64,000 bases of DNA from Chromatiaceae bacterium (GTDB taxonomy: Bacteria; Pseudomonadota; Gammaproteobacteria; Chromatiales; Chromatiaceae). Below, one piece after another: positions 52,504-62,150 of the stretch. The stretch lies in assembly GCA_026984455.1 (NCBI GenBank), contig JALSSC010000013.1, forward strand, positions 1 through 64,000, written 5' to 3'. The stretch's first letter is position 1; the number at the start of each line of letters is the position of its first letter. Below the pieces are notes generated by a model that worked only from the letters and a program-made list of their open reading frames with translations, was not told the origin of the DNA and ran no database searches. Both the position numbers and the translations under genes were made by a program.

Positions 52504-53721
52504 ATGAGTAAACCCACTCCTCCCAAGAAAGGCTTGGATCAGGGGGCCGACGAACTGTTCGACAACGACAGACCATCCGCTTCGGACGACGACTTCCTGG
52601 CCGAACTCGACCGGGTATTGGCCGGTGGTTCCTCGCCGCCGGCGTCGGCGCCTCGACCACCGCCCGCGGCCACACCTCCCGAGGGCGCCCCTGACCTCGC
52701 CGGCCTGAAACGCAAGATCGATGCCTTCGCGGACAGTTCCGACCCGGATGCCACCGTTCGCCTGGAACCGGAACCCAGGCCCACCTATGGGCGCCGGGGC
52801 GAACCACCGGAATCGGCCCCCACACCGAAGCCGGCGCCCACGAGACAGGCCACGCAGCCCCCCGGACAGGCAGCGCAGAGCGGCCCCACGGCCCGCTCCG
52901 CCCCTGTGGTGGAGACCGCAGAGGGGCCACCGGATCGCCACCGGGCCAGACCCCGCGCCCAGCCCGCAAAGACCGGCGCGGCTTCGCCCGAGCCGTCCCG
53001 CGTGCAGAGCGGCTCCGGGATCCTGGGTGGCATCAGCCTGCTCCTCGGCCTGGCCGGAACGGCCCTCGGCGGAGGCGCCCTCTGGCTGGCGATGGAGCGA
53101 CCCGCACCGGCCGTACCTGTCACGGCCCCTGATCCACTAGGAGCACAGATCCAACGCCGCCTGACCGAACTGGAACAACGCCTGGAAGTGCTGCGACAAC
53201 AATTCAAGGATCGCGGTGACCAGACCCAGAAAAGGATCGGGCACCTGGAAGGACAGGTCGATCAGCTCGCGGCGCAAGCGCAGGCAGCGCCCGCCCAGGC
53301 CGCGGAGACCGGCCAGGACGAGAAGCTGCAGGCGCAGATGGCCGAGGTCCACGCCCACCTCGCCCAGGTTCAGGAGCAGTTGGCGGCCCTGGCCCAACGG
53401 CCCGCCGTGGCGGCCCCGCCCGCCCCCAAGAAGCCGCCTGCACCGCGCCCCAAGACCGCCTCCGCATCCAGGCCCAAGGGTGCCTGGGCGGTGAACCTGG
53501 AGTCCTTCGCCCGCCCATCCGTCGCCGCACGGGAACAGGCCAAGCTCAAGGCCAAAGGGCTGGAGACCGCCCTGGTCGAGGTGCGGATCAAGGGCAGACG
53601 CTGGTACCGCCTGTACATCCCCGGATTCGCCAGCCGGCGGGCCGCCCGGGCCGCCCTGCCCCGGCTCAAGGAGAAATACGGCCTGAACTCGGCCTGGGTG
53701 GGGAAGGCGCCTGGACATTGA
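52504..53721 (+). CDS. SPOR-domain membrane protein
   Basis: The protein has 405 residues. A proline- and charge-rich cytoplasmic region (~1-170) with ADELFDNDRPSASDDDFLAE is followed by one membrane helix (GILGGISLLLGLAGTALGGG) and a periplasmic coiled coil (~220-300, LTELEQRLEVLRQQFKDRGD and a Q/A-rich continuation). A C-terminal SPOR domain follows (AWAVNLESFARPSVAAREQA, WYRLYIPGFASRRAARAALP). SPOR binds denuded peptidoglycan at division sites. It has no cell-division neighbour. Confidence 0.82.
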   Translation: MSKPTPPKKGLDQGADELFDNDRPSASDDDFLAELDRVLAGGSSPPASAPRPPPAATPPEGAPDLAGLKRKIDAFADSSDPDATVRLEPEPRPTYGRRGEPPESAPTPKPAPTRQATQPPGQAAQSGPTARSAPVVETAEGPPDRHRARPRAQPAKTGAASPEPSRVQSGSGILGGISLLLGLAGTALGGGALWLAMERPAPAVPVTAPDPLGAQIQRRLTELEQRLEVLRQQFKDRGDQTQKRIGHLEGQVDQLAAQAQAAPAQAAETGQDEKLQAQMAEVHAHLAQVQEQLAALAQRPAVAAPPAPKKPPAPRPKTASASRPKGAWAVNLESFARPSVAAREQAKLKAKGLETALVEVRIKGRRWYRLYIPGFASRRAARAALPRLKEKYGLNSAWVGKAPGH

Positions 53722-53731
53722 ACCCGACCCG

Positions 53732-53983
53732 TCATTCGATCCAGGTATCCAGGTACCAGATGGATTGTCCCTCGGAAGACTTGGATGGGCCCAGCAGCCG
53801 CGCGGCATAGCGCCTGCGCGCGGGATCGGCGGCCGCCAAGGCGGCCTCGCGGTCAATTTGGAGTTCCACGCAGCCGTCCGGAAAGCGCTTGCGACGCCTG
53901 CGCGGCGCGTACACCACCGCATAACGCAGGCCGGAGACATCGGTCTCCGGATCGGGTGGGACCTGTCCGCGCAGGCGTTCCAT
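53732..53983 (-). CDS. Hypothetical 83-residue protein of the prfC-VWA operon
   Basis: The sequence begins MERLRGQVPPDPETDVSGLR and has a basic patch APRRRRKRFPDG and an ending LDTWIE. It has no signal, no membrane segment and no family I recognise. ATG at 53983 follows the VWA gene stop by one base, so it is translated with it and may be an accessory subunit. Confidence 0.7.
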   Translation of the reverse strand: MERLRGQVPPDPETDVSGLRYAVVYAPRRRRKRFPDGCVELQIDREAALAAADPARRRYAARLLGPSKSSEGQSIWYLDTWIE

Positions 53984-53984
53984 G

Positions 53985-56120
53985 TCAACTCGTCAGCCTG
54001 CGGTAGATGTCGGACACCTTCAGCGGCAGGCGACGCACGTCGTCTATGACCGTATAGGCCGCCGGCCCGTAGAGATGGGGCAGGTAGTCCTGCCCCTCCC
54101 GGTCGATGGTGACGCAATAGGCGTGGATGCCGCGGCGGCGGGCCTCCAATAGGGCCATGCGGGTGTCTTCGATGCCATACTCGCCCCGATATTCGTGATC
54201 GTAGTCGTCGGGTTTGCCGTCGGACAGGGTGAGCAGCAGGCGGGTGCGCGCGGCCACCCCTTCCAGCACCCCGGTGAGGTGACGGATGGGGGCGCCCATG
54301 CGGGTGTAGTCCTTGGCCTCGATACCGCAGATACGCGCCCTGGCCTGGTCGTCGAGGGGCTGGTCGAAGGTCTTGACCCGGAAGACCTCGCAGCGCTTGC
54401 GGGTCCAGCCGGAGAAGCCGTAGATGGCATAGCGGTCGCCCAGGGTCTCCAGGGACTCGGCGAGGAGGATCAGGGCCTCGCGTTCGGCCTCGTTGACCCA
54501 ACCCCTGGTGGAACCGGACATGTCCACCATCAGGAGCACGGCGATGTCGCGCTCGTCCCGGTGCAGGCGGGTGAACAGGCGGTCCGAGACCTCGCGTCCG
54601 GCCACCCGGTCCGCATGGGCCTCCACCAGGGCGTCGATGTCGATGTCCTCGCCGTCGGGCTGACGGCGCAGGATGCGGTCCTCGCCGCGCAGGACCTCGA
54701 AGGTCCGGCGCAGGGAACGGATCGCCCCGCGGTAGCGGTCCAGGGTACGGCGGTAGAAGGCGGGATCGCCCGGCGTGGCCTCCAATTCACGCAGCACGCA
54801 CCACTGCTTGCGGTGGTGGCCGCGGGCGAAGTCCCACTCGTCATAGAGGAAGGCGCCTTCCTCGTGATAGACCCCGGCCCAGGCCGACTCGGCCTTGCGT
54901 CCCCCGGCGCGGGCCCGCCGGTAGGGCCCGGGACCGGCCGCCACCAGATACTCCGGCGGAATGCCGCCGAGGTCCTGAATGATGCTCTCCACCGTGCCCC
55001 GGGCGTTCTCCGGCGGGGCCACCGGCCGCCCATCGAGGAGCAGGCGGAAGACCTGGCCGTCCGCCCCTTCAGGCCGCTCGACGTCGAAGCGCCCACGGGT
55101 CTGGGGGAGGGTCTCGGCCTCGGGCCCGGCCGCGGGCAGGGTGCCGTCGTGTTCCTCCAGCAGCTCGGCCAACATCACCCGGAAGGCGTCCCGCTCGCGC
55201 TCCAGACGCGCCTGCCAGGTGCCGGCCACCGCCCCGGGATCGAGTTCCCCCTGATAACAGCGCGGCGGCGGTGGACGCACCCGGCCGAGAAGGCGGTCGC
55301 ACAGGGCGAGGCTGTGGTCGAGGGTGGCGCCGGGCTCCGCGAGGCCGGCGCTCAGGCCCCGCCATTCCGTATCGTAGGGCCGATCGCCCAAGGCCGTGGA
55401 GAGGGCCACCATGTGCCGTGCCAGGCCCGGGAAATCGCGGCGGATGCAGGCATCGAGGCGCACCGTCTCCAAGGCGTGCAGCAGCGTCAGGGCCGCATCC
55501 GGCCGGGCCTGGTCCTGGATCCAGGCCAACAGCCGCCCGCCCCGCCAGGTCCCGTACCAGGTCTGGGCCCAGAGGTGCACCGCCAGGGCCTTGAAGAGGC
55601 GGAAGTTCTCCTCCCGCCGCGGCATCTCCGCCAGCACCGGGGGCAGGAACAGGGTCTCGGTGTCGGTGTGACTGCGTTCCCCTCCGGCCACCCGCAGCTC
55701 CCGCCCGCCGAGGCCGCGCACCAGGCCCTCCAGCACCCCGGCCACCTCCTCCAGGGGCAGACCGGTGAGGCGGGTGTGCCTGTGGGCGGCGAACTCTCCG
55801 ACCCCCTGGAAGACCCTGATGGCGGGCAGCTGACCCTTCCTATCGTAGAGGTCCATGGCATGTAACAGCCAGGCCTCCACCCCCTCCAGATCCAGGCACT
55901 CCAGGGCCTGGGGCGCGCAGGCGGTGAACTGATAGGCCAGTTCCGCGTTGGTGCGTGCGATCACCTCGCCCCAATGCAACACGAAGGCCTGCTCCTCGGC
56001 GGGAAATGCGGCCAGGGCCGCCGCCGGGCCCGCCGCGGTCCGGCGGGAGGACAGGGCGGCGTCCAGATATTCGTCCATGCGGGCCTCCAACTCCGAGGCA
56101 TCGCGGCGCCGGAGACTCAT
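53985..56120 (-). CDS. NorD/CbbO-type VWA-domain protein
   Basis: This 711-residue cytoplasmic protein has a long helical N-terminal region and a C-terminal von Willebrand A domain. The metal site is [20 protein letters not shown] (DxSxS), with [26 protein letters not shown] and [16 protein letters not shown]. This is the NorD/CbbO architecture, whose members work with a MoxR-type AAA+ ATPase to activate a metalloenzyme or RuBisCO. No ATPase is next to it; the only one in the window is CbbQ. It is coupled by ATGA to prfC upstream and by one base to the 83-residue gene. Confidence 0.82.
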   Translation of the reverse strand: MSLRRRDASELEARMDEYLDAALSSRRTAAGPAAALAAFPAEEQAFVLHWGEVIARTNAELAYQFTACAPQALECLDLEGVEAWLLHAMDLYDRKGQLPAIRVFQGVGEFAAHRHTRLTGLPLEEVAGVLEGLVRGLGGRELRVAGGERSHTDTETLFLPPVLAEMPRREENFRLFKALAVHLWAQTWYGTWRGGRLLAWIQDQARPDAALTLLHALETVRLDACIRRDFPGLARHMVALSTALGDRPYDTEWRGLSAGLAEPGATLDHSLALCDRLLGRVRPPPPRCYQGELDPGAVAGTWQARLERERDAFRVMLAELLEEHDGTLPAAGPEAETLPQTRGRFDVERPEGADGQVFRLLLDGRPVAPPENARGTVESIIQDLGGIPPEYLVAAGPGPYRRARAGGRKAESAWAGVYHEEGAFLYDEWDFARGHHRKQWCVLRELEATPGDPAFYRRTLDRYRGAIRSLRRTFEVLRGEDRILRRQPDGEDIDIDALVEAHADRVAGREVSDRLFTRLHRDERDIAVLLMVDMSGSTRGWVNEAEREALILLAESLETLGDRYAIYGFSGWTRKRCEVFRVKTFDQPLDDQARARICGIEAKDYTRMGAPIRHLTGVLEGVAARTRLLLTLSDGKPDDYDHEYRGEYGIEDTRMALLEARRRGIHAYCVTIDREGQDYLPHLYGPAAYTVIDDVRRLPLKVSDIYRRLTS

Positions 56121-57697
56121 AGTTCGCGGGTCGCCAGGAAACGGATCCCGGGCCAGCGTTCCAGGGTGAGGTCCAGATTCACCCGGGTGGGGGCCAGATA
56201 GACCAGATGGCCATCACCGTCCTCGGCCAGGTGGGGATAGGCCTTCTCCTTGAAGCGGGCGAGTTCCTTGGGGTCGTCGCATTCCACCCAGCGCGCGGTA
56301 TGGATGGACACGGGCTCCACCGCCGCCTCCACCCCGTACTCGTCCCGCAAGCGGTAGGCCGCCACCTCGAACTGCAACACCCCCACCGCCCCCAGGATGA
56401 TGTCGTTGTTCTTGAGCGGCCGGAACAACTGGGTGGCACCCTCCTCGCACAGTTGCCGGACCCCCTTCTGCAGGGCCTTGAGGCGCAAGGGGTCCTTGAG
56501 CACCACCCGCCGGAACAACTCGGGGGCGAAATAGGGTATCCCCTCGTACTTGAGTTCCTCGCCCTCGGTGAAGGTGTCGCCGATGGCGATGGTGCCGTGG
56601 TTGTGCAGGCCGATGATGTCCCCCGGCCAGGCGCTCTCCACCTGTTGGCGGGCGTCGGCGCGAAAGGTGATGGCGTTGTTCACCTGGATCTGTTTGCCGG
56701 TGCGCACCTGGCGCATGCGCATCCCCTTGCGGTAACGCCCCGAACACACCCGCAGGAAGGCGATACGGTCACGATGGGCCGGATCCATGTTGGCCTGGAT
56801 CTTGAAGACGAAACCGCTGAACCTGGGCTCCTCGGGACGCACCCGCCGTTCCCGGGCCTGCTGCGGCTGGGGTGGCGGGGCATAGGCGGCAAAGGCGTCC
56901 AGGAGCATGTCGACGCCGAAGTTGTTGAGGGCGGAGCCGAAGAACACCGGGGTCTGTTCACCGCGCAGATAGGCCTCCGGATCGAGCGGATGACTCGCCC
57001 CGAGGAGCAGTTCGACCTCCTCGCGCAACTCCTCCGCCTGGTCGCCCAGGAGGCTGTCGAGGCGCGGATCGTCCAGGCCCTCCAGGCGTTCGGGGGCCTG
57101 GGTCTGGTCGTTGCGGCCCGCCGCGTAGAGGCGCACGCTGTGGTCACGCAGGTCGTAGACCCCGCGGAACCGCTGGCCCATGCCGATCGGCCAGGTCACG
57201 GGCGCACAACGGATCTTGAGCACCGATTCCACCTCGTCCAAGAGGTCGATGGGCTCCCGCCCCTCCCGATCCAGCTTGTTGACAAAGGTGAGGATGGGGG
57301 TGTCGCGCAGGCGGCAGACCTCCATCAGGCGGATGGTTCGGGCCTCCACGCCCTTGGCCGCGTCGATCACCATGAGGGCCGAGTCCACCGCCGTCAGGGT
57401 ACGGTAGGTGTCCTCGGAGAAATCCTCGTGCCCGGGGGTGTCGAGCAGATTGATCAGGGTATCGCCGTAGGGAAACTGCATCACCGAAGAGGTCACGGAG
57501 ATACCACGTTCCTTCTCCAGGGCCATCCAGTCCGAGGTGGCGTGGCGCGCGGCCTTGCGCCCCTTCACCGTACCCGCGAGCTGGATCGCCCCGCCGAACA
57601 GCAGGAGCTTTTCGGTGAGGGTGGTCTTGCCCGCGTCGGGGTGCGAGATGATGGCGAAGGTACGGCGGCGCTGGACCTCTGGAGGAAGCTCGGACAT
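56117..57697 (-). CDS. prfC: Peptide chain release factor 3
   Basis: This 526-residue GTPase recycles RF1/RF2 after termination. G-domain motifs are [48 protein letters not shown] and [13 protein letters not shown], with RF3-specific domains II and III after ~280 ([20 protein letters not shown]). [20 protein letters not shown] at 57697 is the start; the in-frame extension upstream is not conserved. It is the first gene of the VWA operon. Confidence 0.95.
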   Translation of the reverse strand: MSELPPEVQRRRTFAIISHPDAGKTTLTEKLLLFGGAIQLAGTVKGRKAARHATSDWMALEKERGISVTSSVMQFPYGDTLINLLDTPGHEDFSEDTYRTLTAVDSALMVIDAAKGVEARTIRLMEVCRLRDTPILTFVNKLDREGREPIDLLDEVESVLKIRCAPVTWPIGMGQRFRGVYDLRDHSVRLYAAGRNDQTQAPERLEGLDDPRLDSLLGDQAEELREEVELLLGASHPLDPEAYLRGEQTPVFFGSALNNFGVDMLLDAFAAYAPPPQPQQARERRVRPEEPRFSGFVFKIQANMDPAHRDRIAFLRVCSGRYRKGMRMRQVRTGKQIQVNNAITFRADARQQVESAWPGDIIGLHNHGTIAIGDTFTEGEELKYEGIPYFAPELFRRVVLKDPLRLKALQKGVRQLCEEGATQLFRPLKNNDIILGAVGVLQFEVAAYRLRDEYGVEAAVEPVSIHTARWVECDDPKELARFKEKAYPHLAEDGDGHLVYLAPTRVNLDLTLERWPGIRFLATREL

Positions 57698-57796
57698 AGG
57701 GCTGGACGCTTGGGCGAAACGGGTTATTCTACACCCATATCTCACCACTGCGTCCGTCCCTCGCACGCCCGCCGAACCGGGGCCCGATGCCTTCCC

Positions 57797-58378
57797 TCAT
57801 TGGCGGACCCCTTCGATGGACACCCAGATCCGGATATCTTCGGCCGCCGGCCCCAAAACGAAGGCCTCCTTCATCTTGTAGTCGGACAGATGCAGGACCG
57901 TGGTCCCCGCGAAACCCCGCCGGAAACCACCCCAGGGGTCCTTCCCCGCCCCCACCTCGTGGACATCGAGCGCCACTGGCCGGGTGATGCCGCGCATGGT
58001 GAGATGCCCCTCCAGACGTGCCCTGCCGCCACCCAGATCCTTCCAGGTGTGGCTCAGAAAGGTGGCCTTGGGGAACCGCTGCACATCGAAAAAGCGCTCG
58101 CTGCGCAGGTGCTTGTCGCGTTCGGCATGATTGGTGTCGATACTGGCCATGTCGATCTCCACCCGCACCCGGTTGTTGGCGGGATTTTCCTGGTCGTAGG
58201 TGAAGTCGCCCGAAAAGCGGTCGAAGCGCCCCTCCATCCAGCTGAAGCCCAGGTGCTTGACCTTGAAGGTGACGAAGGCGTGCATTCCCTTCGTGTCGAT
58301 AACGTAATATTCGCTGGCCTGGGCGACGGCGAGGGCGGCGAACAGGACGAAGGCCGGGAGTATCTTTGTCAGCATCAT
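57797..58378 (-). CDS. YceI-family periplasmic protein
   Basis: This 193-residue lipocalin-like barrel has a signal peptide (LPAFVLFAALAVAQASEY) and the YceI pattern DTKGMHAFVTFKVKHLGFSW, DMASIDTNHAERDKHLRS, ERFFDVQRFPKATF and LTMRGITRPV. YceI proteins bind isoprenoid or quinone-like lipids. It is coupled by ATGA to the cytochrome b561 gene, a recurrent pair. Confidence 0.92.
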   Translation of the reverse strand: MMLTKILPAFVLFAALAVAQASEYYVIDTKGMHAFVTFKVKHLGFSWMEGRFDRFSGDFTYDQENPANNRVRVEIDMASIDTNHAERDKHLRSERFFDVQRFPKATFLSHTWKDLGGGRARLEGHLTMRGITRPVALDVHEVGAGKDPWGGFRRGFAGTTVLHLSDYKMKEAFVLGPAAEDIRIWVSIEGVRQ

Positions 58379-58941
58379 GAGTCGCTCCTTGGTGGTGGCT
58401 GCCCCGGCCGGAGCATCCGGCGGAGGCTGGAGTCATGGTCGATGAAGTGATGTTTCAGGGCGGCCAGGGCGTGCAGCCCGGCGAGGGCGATGAGCCCATC
58501 GGCGAGCCACTCGTGGACCCGCCCGGCGATATCCTCCTGATGGGCGATCCCGTAGAGGGTGGCCGGTATCCGCCCCCAGCCAAATACCCACAGAGGCTGC
58601 CCCTGCGCGGTGGTGATCAGATAGCCGCTCAGGGCCAGGGCTGGGATGAGGACGTAGAACACGCGCTGGACCCAGAGGGCCAGACGCCGTTCCCAAGGCC
58701 GGCCAAGGATCTCCGGCCGCGGGTTGGCCAGCCGCCAGATCAGGCGGGAGACCCACAGCAAGGCCAGCACAACTCCGAGGCCGCGGTGCAGATCGGGGGC
58801 CACCAGGTACCATGGATGGGAGTAGTCGAGGCCCACCATGTACTTGCCCAAGGCAAAGAGTCCGACGATGAGCGCGGCCATCAGCCAGTGCAGAAGGATG
58901 GATACGAGACCGTAGTGAGTCGGGTCGTTACGCCAGTGCAT
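58375..58941 (-). CDS. Cytochrome b561
   Basis: This 188-residue four-helix di-heme protein has LHWLMAALIVGLFALGKYMV, the heme histidines in ILLHW, DLHRGLGVVLALLW and GLHALAALKHHFI, and GIAHQEDIAGRVHEWLADGL. It moves electrons between ubiquinone and periplasmic acceptors. Operon with yceI. Confidence 0.92.
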   Translation of the reverse strand: MHWRNDPTHYGLVSILLHWLMAALIVGLFALGKYMVGLDYSHPWYLVAPDLHRGLGVVLALLWVSRLIWRLANPRPEILGRPWERRLALWVQRVFYVLIPALALSGYLITTAQGQPLWVFGWGRIPATLYGIAHQEDIAGRVHEWLADGLIALAGLHALAALKHHFIDHDSSLRRMLRPGQPPPRSDS

Positions 58942-58966
58942 GAGGATTCGGCCGCCGCCAGCGGCC

Positions 58967-59046
58967 CGTTGAAGATGAAGGCGCCGGGGAATCGCATTTC
59001 ACGGTTCCGCAGCAGAAAAGGCCTGCCGAAGGATCTTTTCGAGTAC
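58967..59046 (-). repeat. Hairpin repeat R1, copy d
   Basis: In reverse orientation to copy a, GTTGAAGATGAA, CCGGGGAATCGCATTTCACG, GTTCCG and AAAAGGCCTGCCGAAGG, then TTTTCGA, align position by position with the reverse complement of 20660-20735. The stem is imperfect. It lies 26 bp upstream of the cytochrome b561 start codon, so it may be in that promoter. Confidence 0.6.
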
Positions 59047-59150
59047 CCGCCAAAGCAGTCGTGGGTGGCCTCCTTCCCGGCCATTTCCTGCCCCGGTGGG
59101 CCGCTGGCCATGGATCGAGGGTAGACGAGACCTGGGAAGATGGATAGGGG

Positions 59151-59375
59151 TATACGGGCCGCATGTGACTTTCTCTCCGTCACTCGTTGATTCTTCCGTC
59201 CTTTGGCCCGTAGACGACACGTTCCTGTGCCGCTTCTCGCTCTTGCGGCCGCCACGCCCGGCGCGGGACTGGATCAACTGCCCGCCAGTGTCCGCGCCAT
59301 GACGCGCTTCCGTGCCTTGCCCAGGGGTACGAGGAACACGCGTGCAAGATCAAGGACTCAGGTGTGACGGGTATA
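59151..59375 (+). mobile_element. Family A element, copy A3
   Basis: The right end GACGGGTATA (59366-59375) is exact. The proposed left end TATACGGGCCGCA is divergent. Inside, TGCGGCCGCC, then ATGACGCGCTTCCGTGCCTT, then GGTACGAGGAAC match copy A2 in order. At 225 bp it is longer than the others, with about 60 bp extra near the left side. Confidence 0.55.
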
Positions 59376-59438
59376 GCCAACAGAGTCCCGTCCGAACCAG
59401 GACCACGTCATCCAACCACTCAAGTCATTGAAAACCGC

Positions 59439-59532
59439 GCCAGTGGCCTTCCCTGAAAATGGCTGCGGCAGGGATGCCGCAGTCAAGCCTACAGGGAGGT
59501 ATTCACGGCGTTTTTCAGGGAAGGCCACTGGC
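59439..59532. repeat. 94-bp element with 21-bp perfect inverted ends
   Basis: Positions 59439-59459 and 59512-59532 are exact 21-bp inverted repeats (GCCAGTGGCCTTCCC... read inward). The interior holds a second perfect stem, CTGCGGCA/TGCCGCAG at 59463-59482, and the segment GCCTACAGGGAGGTATTCAC. It resembles, from memory, a widespread proteobacterial intergenic repeat with 'cctacagggacgtattcacggcg'. It is probably a non-autonomous mobile element or a structured RNA end. Confidence 0.65.
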
Positions 59533-59641
59533 AGAGGGACGGTTAGATGACGGAGCCCTGCCGTCCGAACATCTCCGGCTGGGCACTTCCAGGGTGTTCG
59601 GTTATGCTCCGGGTTTTGCTTCGATGCGGGGATCGGGCGCC

Positions 59642-60028
59642 ATGTGGACAGAGAGACGGAGGGGTATTGTACGGTTCGGGGCCACCGCCCTGCTGATCGC
59701 CTGCCACCTCCCGTGGACCTGGGCCGGAGACAGCCCTGCCCGGGTCAGAGGCGCAGGGGTGCAGGAGTGCGCAGAATACCGCTGGGCATGGCAGGGAAGG
59801 TCGGGGAGTGAACCCCAGGCAGTGGCCGAATATCGCAGCTATCGCGCCTGGCTGGCCGGCTTTGTCAGCGGACTGGACGTGGCCACGGGGATGGACGTGC
59901 TGGCGGGCGTCCCCCTGGACCAGGCCCTCGACCGGATTGCCGCTTGGTGCCAGACCCACCCCCGGGAGGACTTCATCACCGCCACCCGGGACCTGATACG
60001 GATGTTGAGCCGGCTGCCCACCCGTTGA
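59642..60028 (+). CDS. Small secreted HdeA/Rap1a-like protein
   Basis: This 128-residue protein has a signal peptide after a basic start (RFGATALLIACHLPWTWAGD). The mature part has two cysteines: VQECAEYRWAWQG, YRAWLAGFVSGLDVATGMDV, and AAWCQTHPREDFITATRDLI. This pattern recalls small helical periplasmic proteins of the HdeA/Rap1a type. Its function is unknown. ATG at 59624 is an alternative start. Confidence 0.55.
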   Translation: MWTERRRGIVRFGATALLIACHLPWTWAGDSPARVRGAGVQECAEYRWAWQGRSGSEPQAVAEYRSYRAWLAGFVSGLDVATGMDVLAGVPLDQALDRIAAWCQTHPREDFITATRDLIRMLSRLPTR

Positions 60029-60150
60029 AGAGAGGACAGCTGCCGTGCTCAAGAGACGCGTATCCAGATCACCTGATTTGATAGGTACGACCATCCTCCA
60101 GCCATTGTCGATAGCGTATTTCCCTCTCTGCCCGAAAAGGTACCTGCCCC

Positions 60151-60618
60151 ATGTGTCGTCTCGCCTGGATCGTCGCCCTCGTCTTCCTCCTCGCCTTCGG
60201 CGGGATGTTCTACAAATTCGTGCTCAGCGGTGACGTGGTGACCACCCGCGATGGCCGCAAGGCGCTTCAACTGAGCCCCGGCGAGCGCGCCCTGGTGCTC
60301 GCGGAGATGCGCCAGTTCCTGGCGGCGGTGCAGGGCATCGTCAAGGCCGTGAACGAGCGTGACCTGAAGGCCGCGGCGCGGACCGCGCGGGCGGTGGGCC
60401 AGGCCTCGGTCAAGACCGTACCCGCCTCCCTCATGGGCAAGCTGCCCCTGAGCTTCAAACGCCTCGGCCTGGCCACCCATCAGGCCTTCGACCGCCTGGC
60501 CCTGGACGCGGAGCAACTGGGCGATCCCGAACACAGCCTGGGGCAACTCGCCACCCTGATGCAACATTGCGTCGGTTGTCATGCCGTGTACCGGATCGAT
60601 GCCCCGGCCGCCCCTTGA
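60151..60618 (+). CDS. Membrane-anchored cytochrome c'-like protein
   Basis: This 155-residue protein has an N-terminal membrane segment (LAWIVALVFLLAFGGMFYKF), then a four-helix-bundle-like region and a single C-terminal heme-binding motif CVGCH (~residues 143-147, MQHCVGCHAVYR). A c-type heme site close to the C-terminus is the mark of cytochrome c'/c556. It probably acts in periplasmic electron transfer or NO binding. No export cleavage site is obvious, so it may stay anchored. Confidence 0.78.
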   Translation: MCRLAWIVALVFLLAFGGMFYKFVLSGDVVTTRDGRKALQLSPGERALVLAEMRQFLAAVQGIVKAVNERDLKAAARTARAVGQASVKTVPASLMGKLPLSFKRLGLATHQAFDRLALDAEQLGDPEHSLGQLATLMQHCVGCHAVYRIDAPAAP

Positions 60619-61183
60619 CAGGACGTCGAAAGGGCCCTCTTCCCGACGGGCCGCCCGTCCCCGGGGGCCGGCGCAGCCCGTACGTATCAGTCTCATCGCC
60701 GCCCTCGGGGAGGACCGCATCATTGGCCGCAAGGGCCGCCTGCCCTGGCACCTACCGGCGGACCTGCGCCACTTCAAGGCCCTGACCCTGGGCAAGCCGG
60801 TGCTCATGGGCCGGCGCACCCGCGAGTCCCTGCCGGCCCCCCTGCCGGGACGCAGGATGCTGGTGCTGAGCCGCGACCCGGCCTTCTCCGCCCCGGAGAG
60901 CACCCGCGTAGGTTCCCTGGACGAGGCGCTCGCGCTCTGTGCCGGTGCCGCGGAACTCATGGTGATGGGGGGCGGAGAGGTCTATCGTCTGGCCCTGCCA
61001 CGGGCCTCGCGCCTCTATCTCACGGAGGTGCATGGGCGTTTCCACGGCGATACCCACTTCCCGGAGTGGGACCGGCGCCAATGGCGGGAAGTGGCACGGG
61101 CGGATCATCCCGCCGATGAGCGCAACCCCTGGCCCTACAGCTTCGTCACTTGGCAGCGCACTGGCGACACGACCACTGGCTGA
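60599..61183 (+). CDS. folA: Dihydrofolate reductase
   Basis: This enzyme (about 194 residues) reduces dihydrofolate with NADPH. Motifs are ISLIAALGEDRIIGRKGRLP, WHLPADLRHFK, PVLMGRRTRESLPAPLPGRR, VMGGGEVYRLALP and LYLTEVHGRFHGDTHFP. The homologous core begins at VRISLIA, but that valine is GTA; the nearest in-frame ATG is at 60599, giving an unusual 32-residue arginine/proline-rich lead and a 20-bp overlap with the cytochrome gene. The true start is uncertain. It converges on apaH with a 38-bp overlap. Confidence 0.9.
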   Translation: MPRPPLDRTSKGPSSRRAARPRGPAQPVRISLIAALGEDRIIGRKGRLPWHLPADLRHFKALTLGKPVLMGRRTRESLPAPLPGRRMLVLSRDPAFSAPESTRVGSLDEALALCAGAAELMVMGGGEVYRLALPRASRLYLTEVHGRFHGDTHFPEWDRRQWREVARADHPADERNPWPYSFVTWQRTGDTTTG

Positions 61184-61976
61184 GTTGGAGGGGCTTGCGC
61201 CGGCGGACCCGCACCGCGGTCAGGGTGCCGCCCCAGACACAACCGGTGTCGAGGCACCAGGTACGCTCGGCGTGATGGAAACCCAGGGTCGACCAATGGC
61301 CGAACAGGATCCGTTCCCCGCGGGTGCGGCGTCCGGGGACCAGGAACCAGGGGATCACTCCCGGTGGCTGACTGCCCGGGGGGCCCTTGGCCTTGAGCAC
61401 CAGCCGGCCGCCGGCCGTGCAAAAACGCAAACGGGTGAAACAATTGACACTGAAACGCAGGCGCGCTATGCCGTGCAGGGCCGGATCCCAGCGATCGGGC
61501 TGGTTGCCGTAGAGCACGCCCATGAAGTCCGGGAAGGCGTTCCCGCGCAACACCCGCTCCACCTCGTGAGCGCAGGCACGCGCAGTCGCCAGGTCCCACT
61601 GGGGCGGGAGGCCCGCATGGATCAGGGACCAGCCCTTGCTCGCGGAATGGTGCAGCAAGGGACGTTGACGCAGCCAGAGGAGCAGATCGGCCGCATCCGG
61701 GGCATCCAGCAGGCGCAGGAGCTGATCGTCCTCGCGATGCCGCAGGTTGCCGGCCGAAAGGGCGAGCAGATGCAGATCGTGGTTGCCCAGCACACAGACC
61801 GCGGCCTTGCCCAGGCTGCGCACGAAACGCAGGGTCTCGAGGGATTGGGGACCGCGATTGACCAGATCGCCCGCGAACCAGAGGCGGTCCCGCCCTGGAT
61901 CGAAGCCGATGCGGTCGAGCAGACGCCGCAAGGGGTCATAGCAGCCCTGAATGTCGCCGATGGCGTAGGTGGCCAT
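61146..61976 (-). CDS. apaH: Diadenosine tetraphosphatase ApaH
   Basis: This 276-residue symmetrical Ap4A hydrolase releases two ADP. Metallophosphoesterase motifs are YAIGDIQGCYDPL, LWFAGDLVNRGPQS and VCVLGNHDLHLLAL, with ApaH-type LIHAGLPPQWDLATARACAH and DTGCVWGGTLTAVR. folA and apaH are neighbours in many gammaproteobacteria. Confidence 0.95.
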   Translation of the reverse strand: MATYAIGDIQGCYDPLRRLLDRIGFDPGRDRLWFAGDLVNRGPQSLETLRFVRSLGKAAVCVLGNHDLHLLALSAGNLRHREDDQLLRLLDAPDAADLLLWLRQRPLLHHSASKGWSLIHAGLPPQWDLATARACAHEVERVLRGNAFPDFMGVLYGNQPDRWDPALHGIARLRFSVNCFTRLRFCTAGGRLVLKAKGPPGSQPPGVIPWFLVPGRRTRGERILFGHWSTLGFHHAERTWCLDTGCVWGGTLTAVRVRRRKPLQLSQWSCRQCAAK

Positions 61977-62150
61977 TACTGAGTCGAAGAATCACCCGCT
62001 GGATGAAGAAGAGGCCGCGCCCATGAGGCGCGGGCGCACCTTACCCCGGCCACATGGGGTCGGGCAAGCCGTGAGACGGCTCCATGAAACACTTCCGGGA
62101 ACGGTCGGGGTCTCCCCATCCCCTCCCTGTCACAGGTCGGCGCGAGAGCG

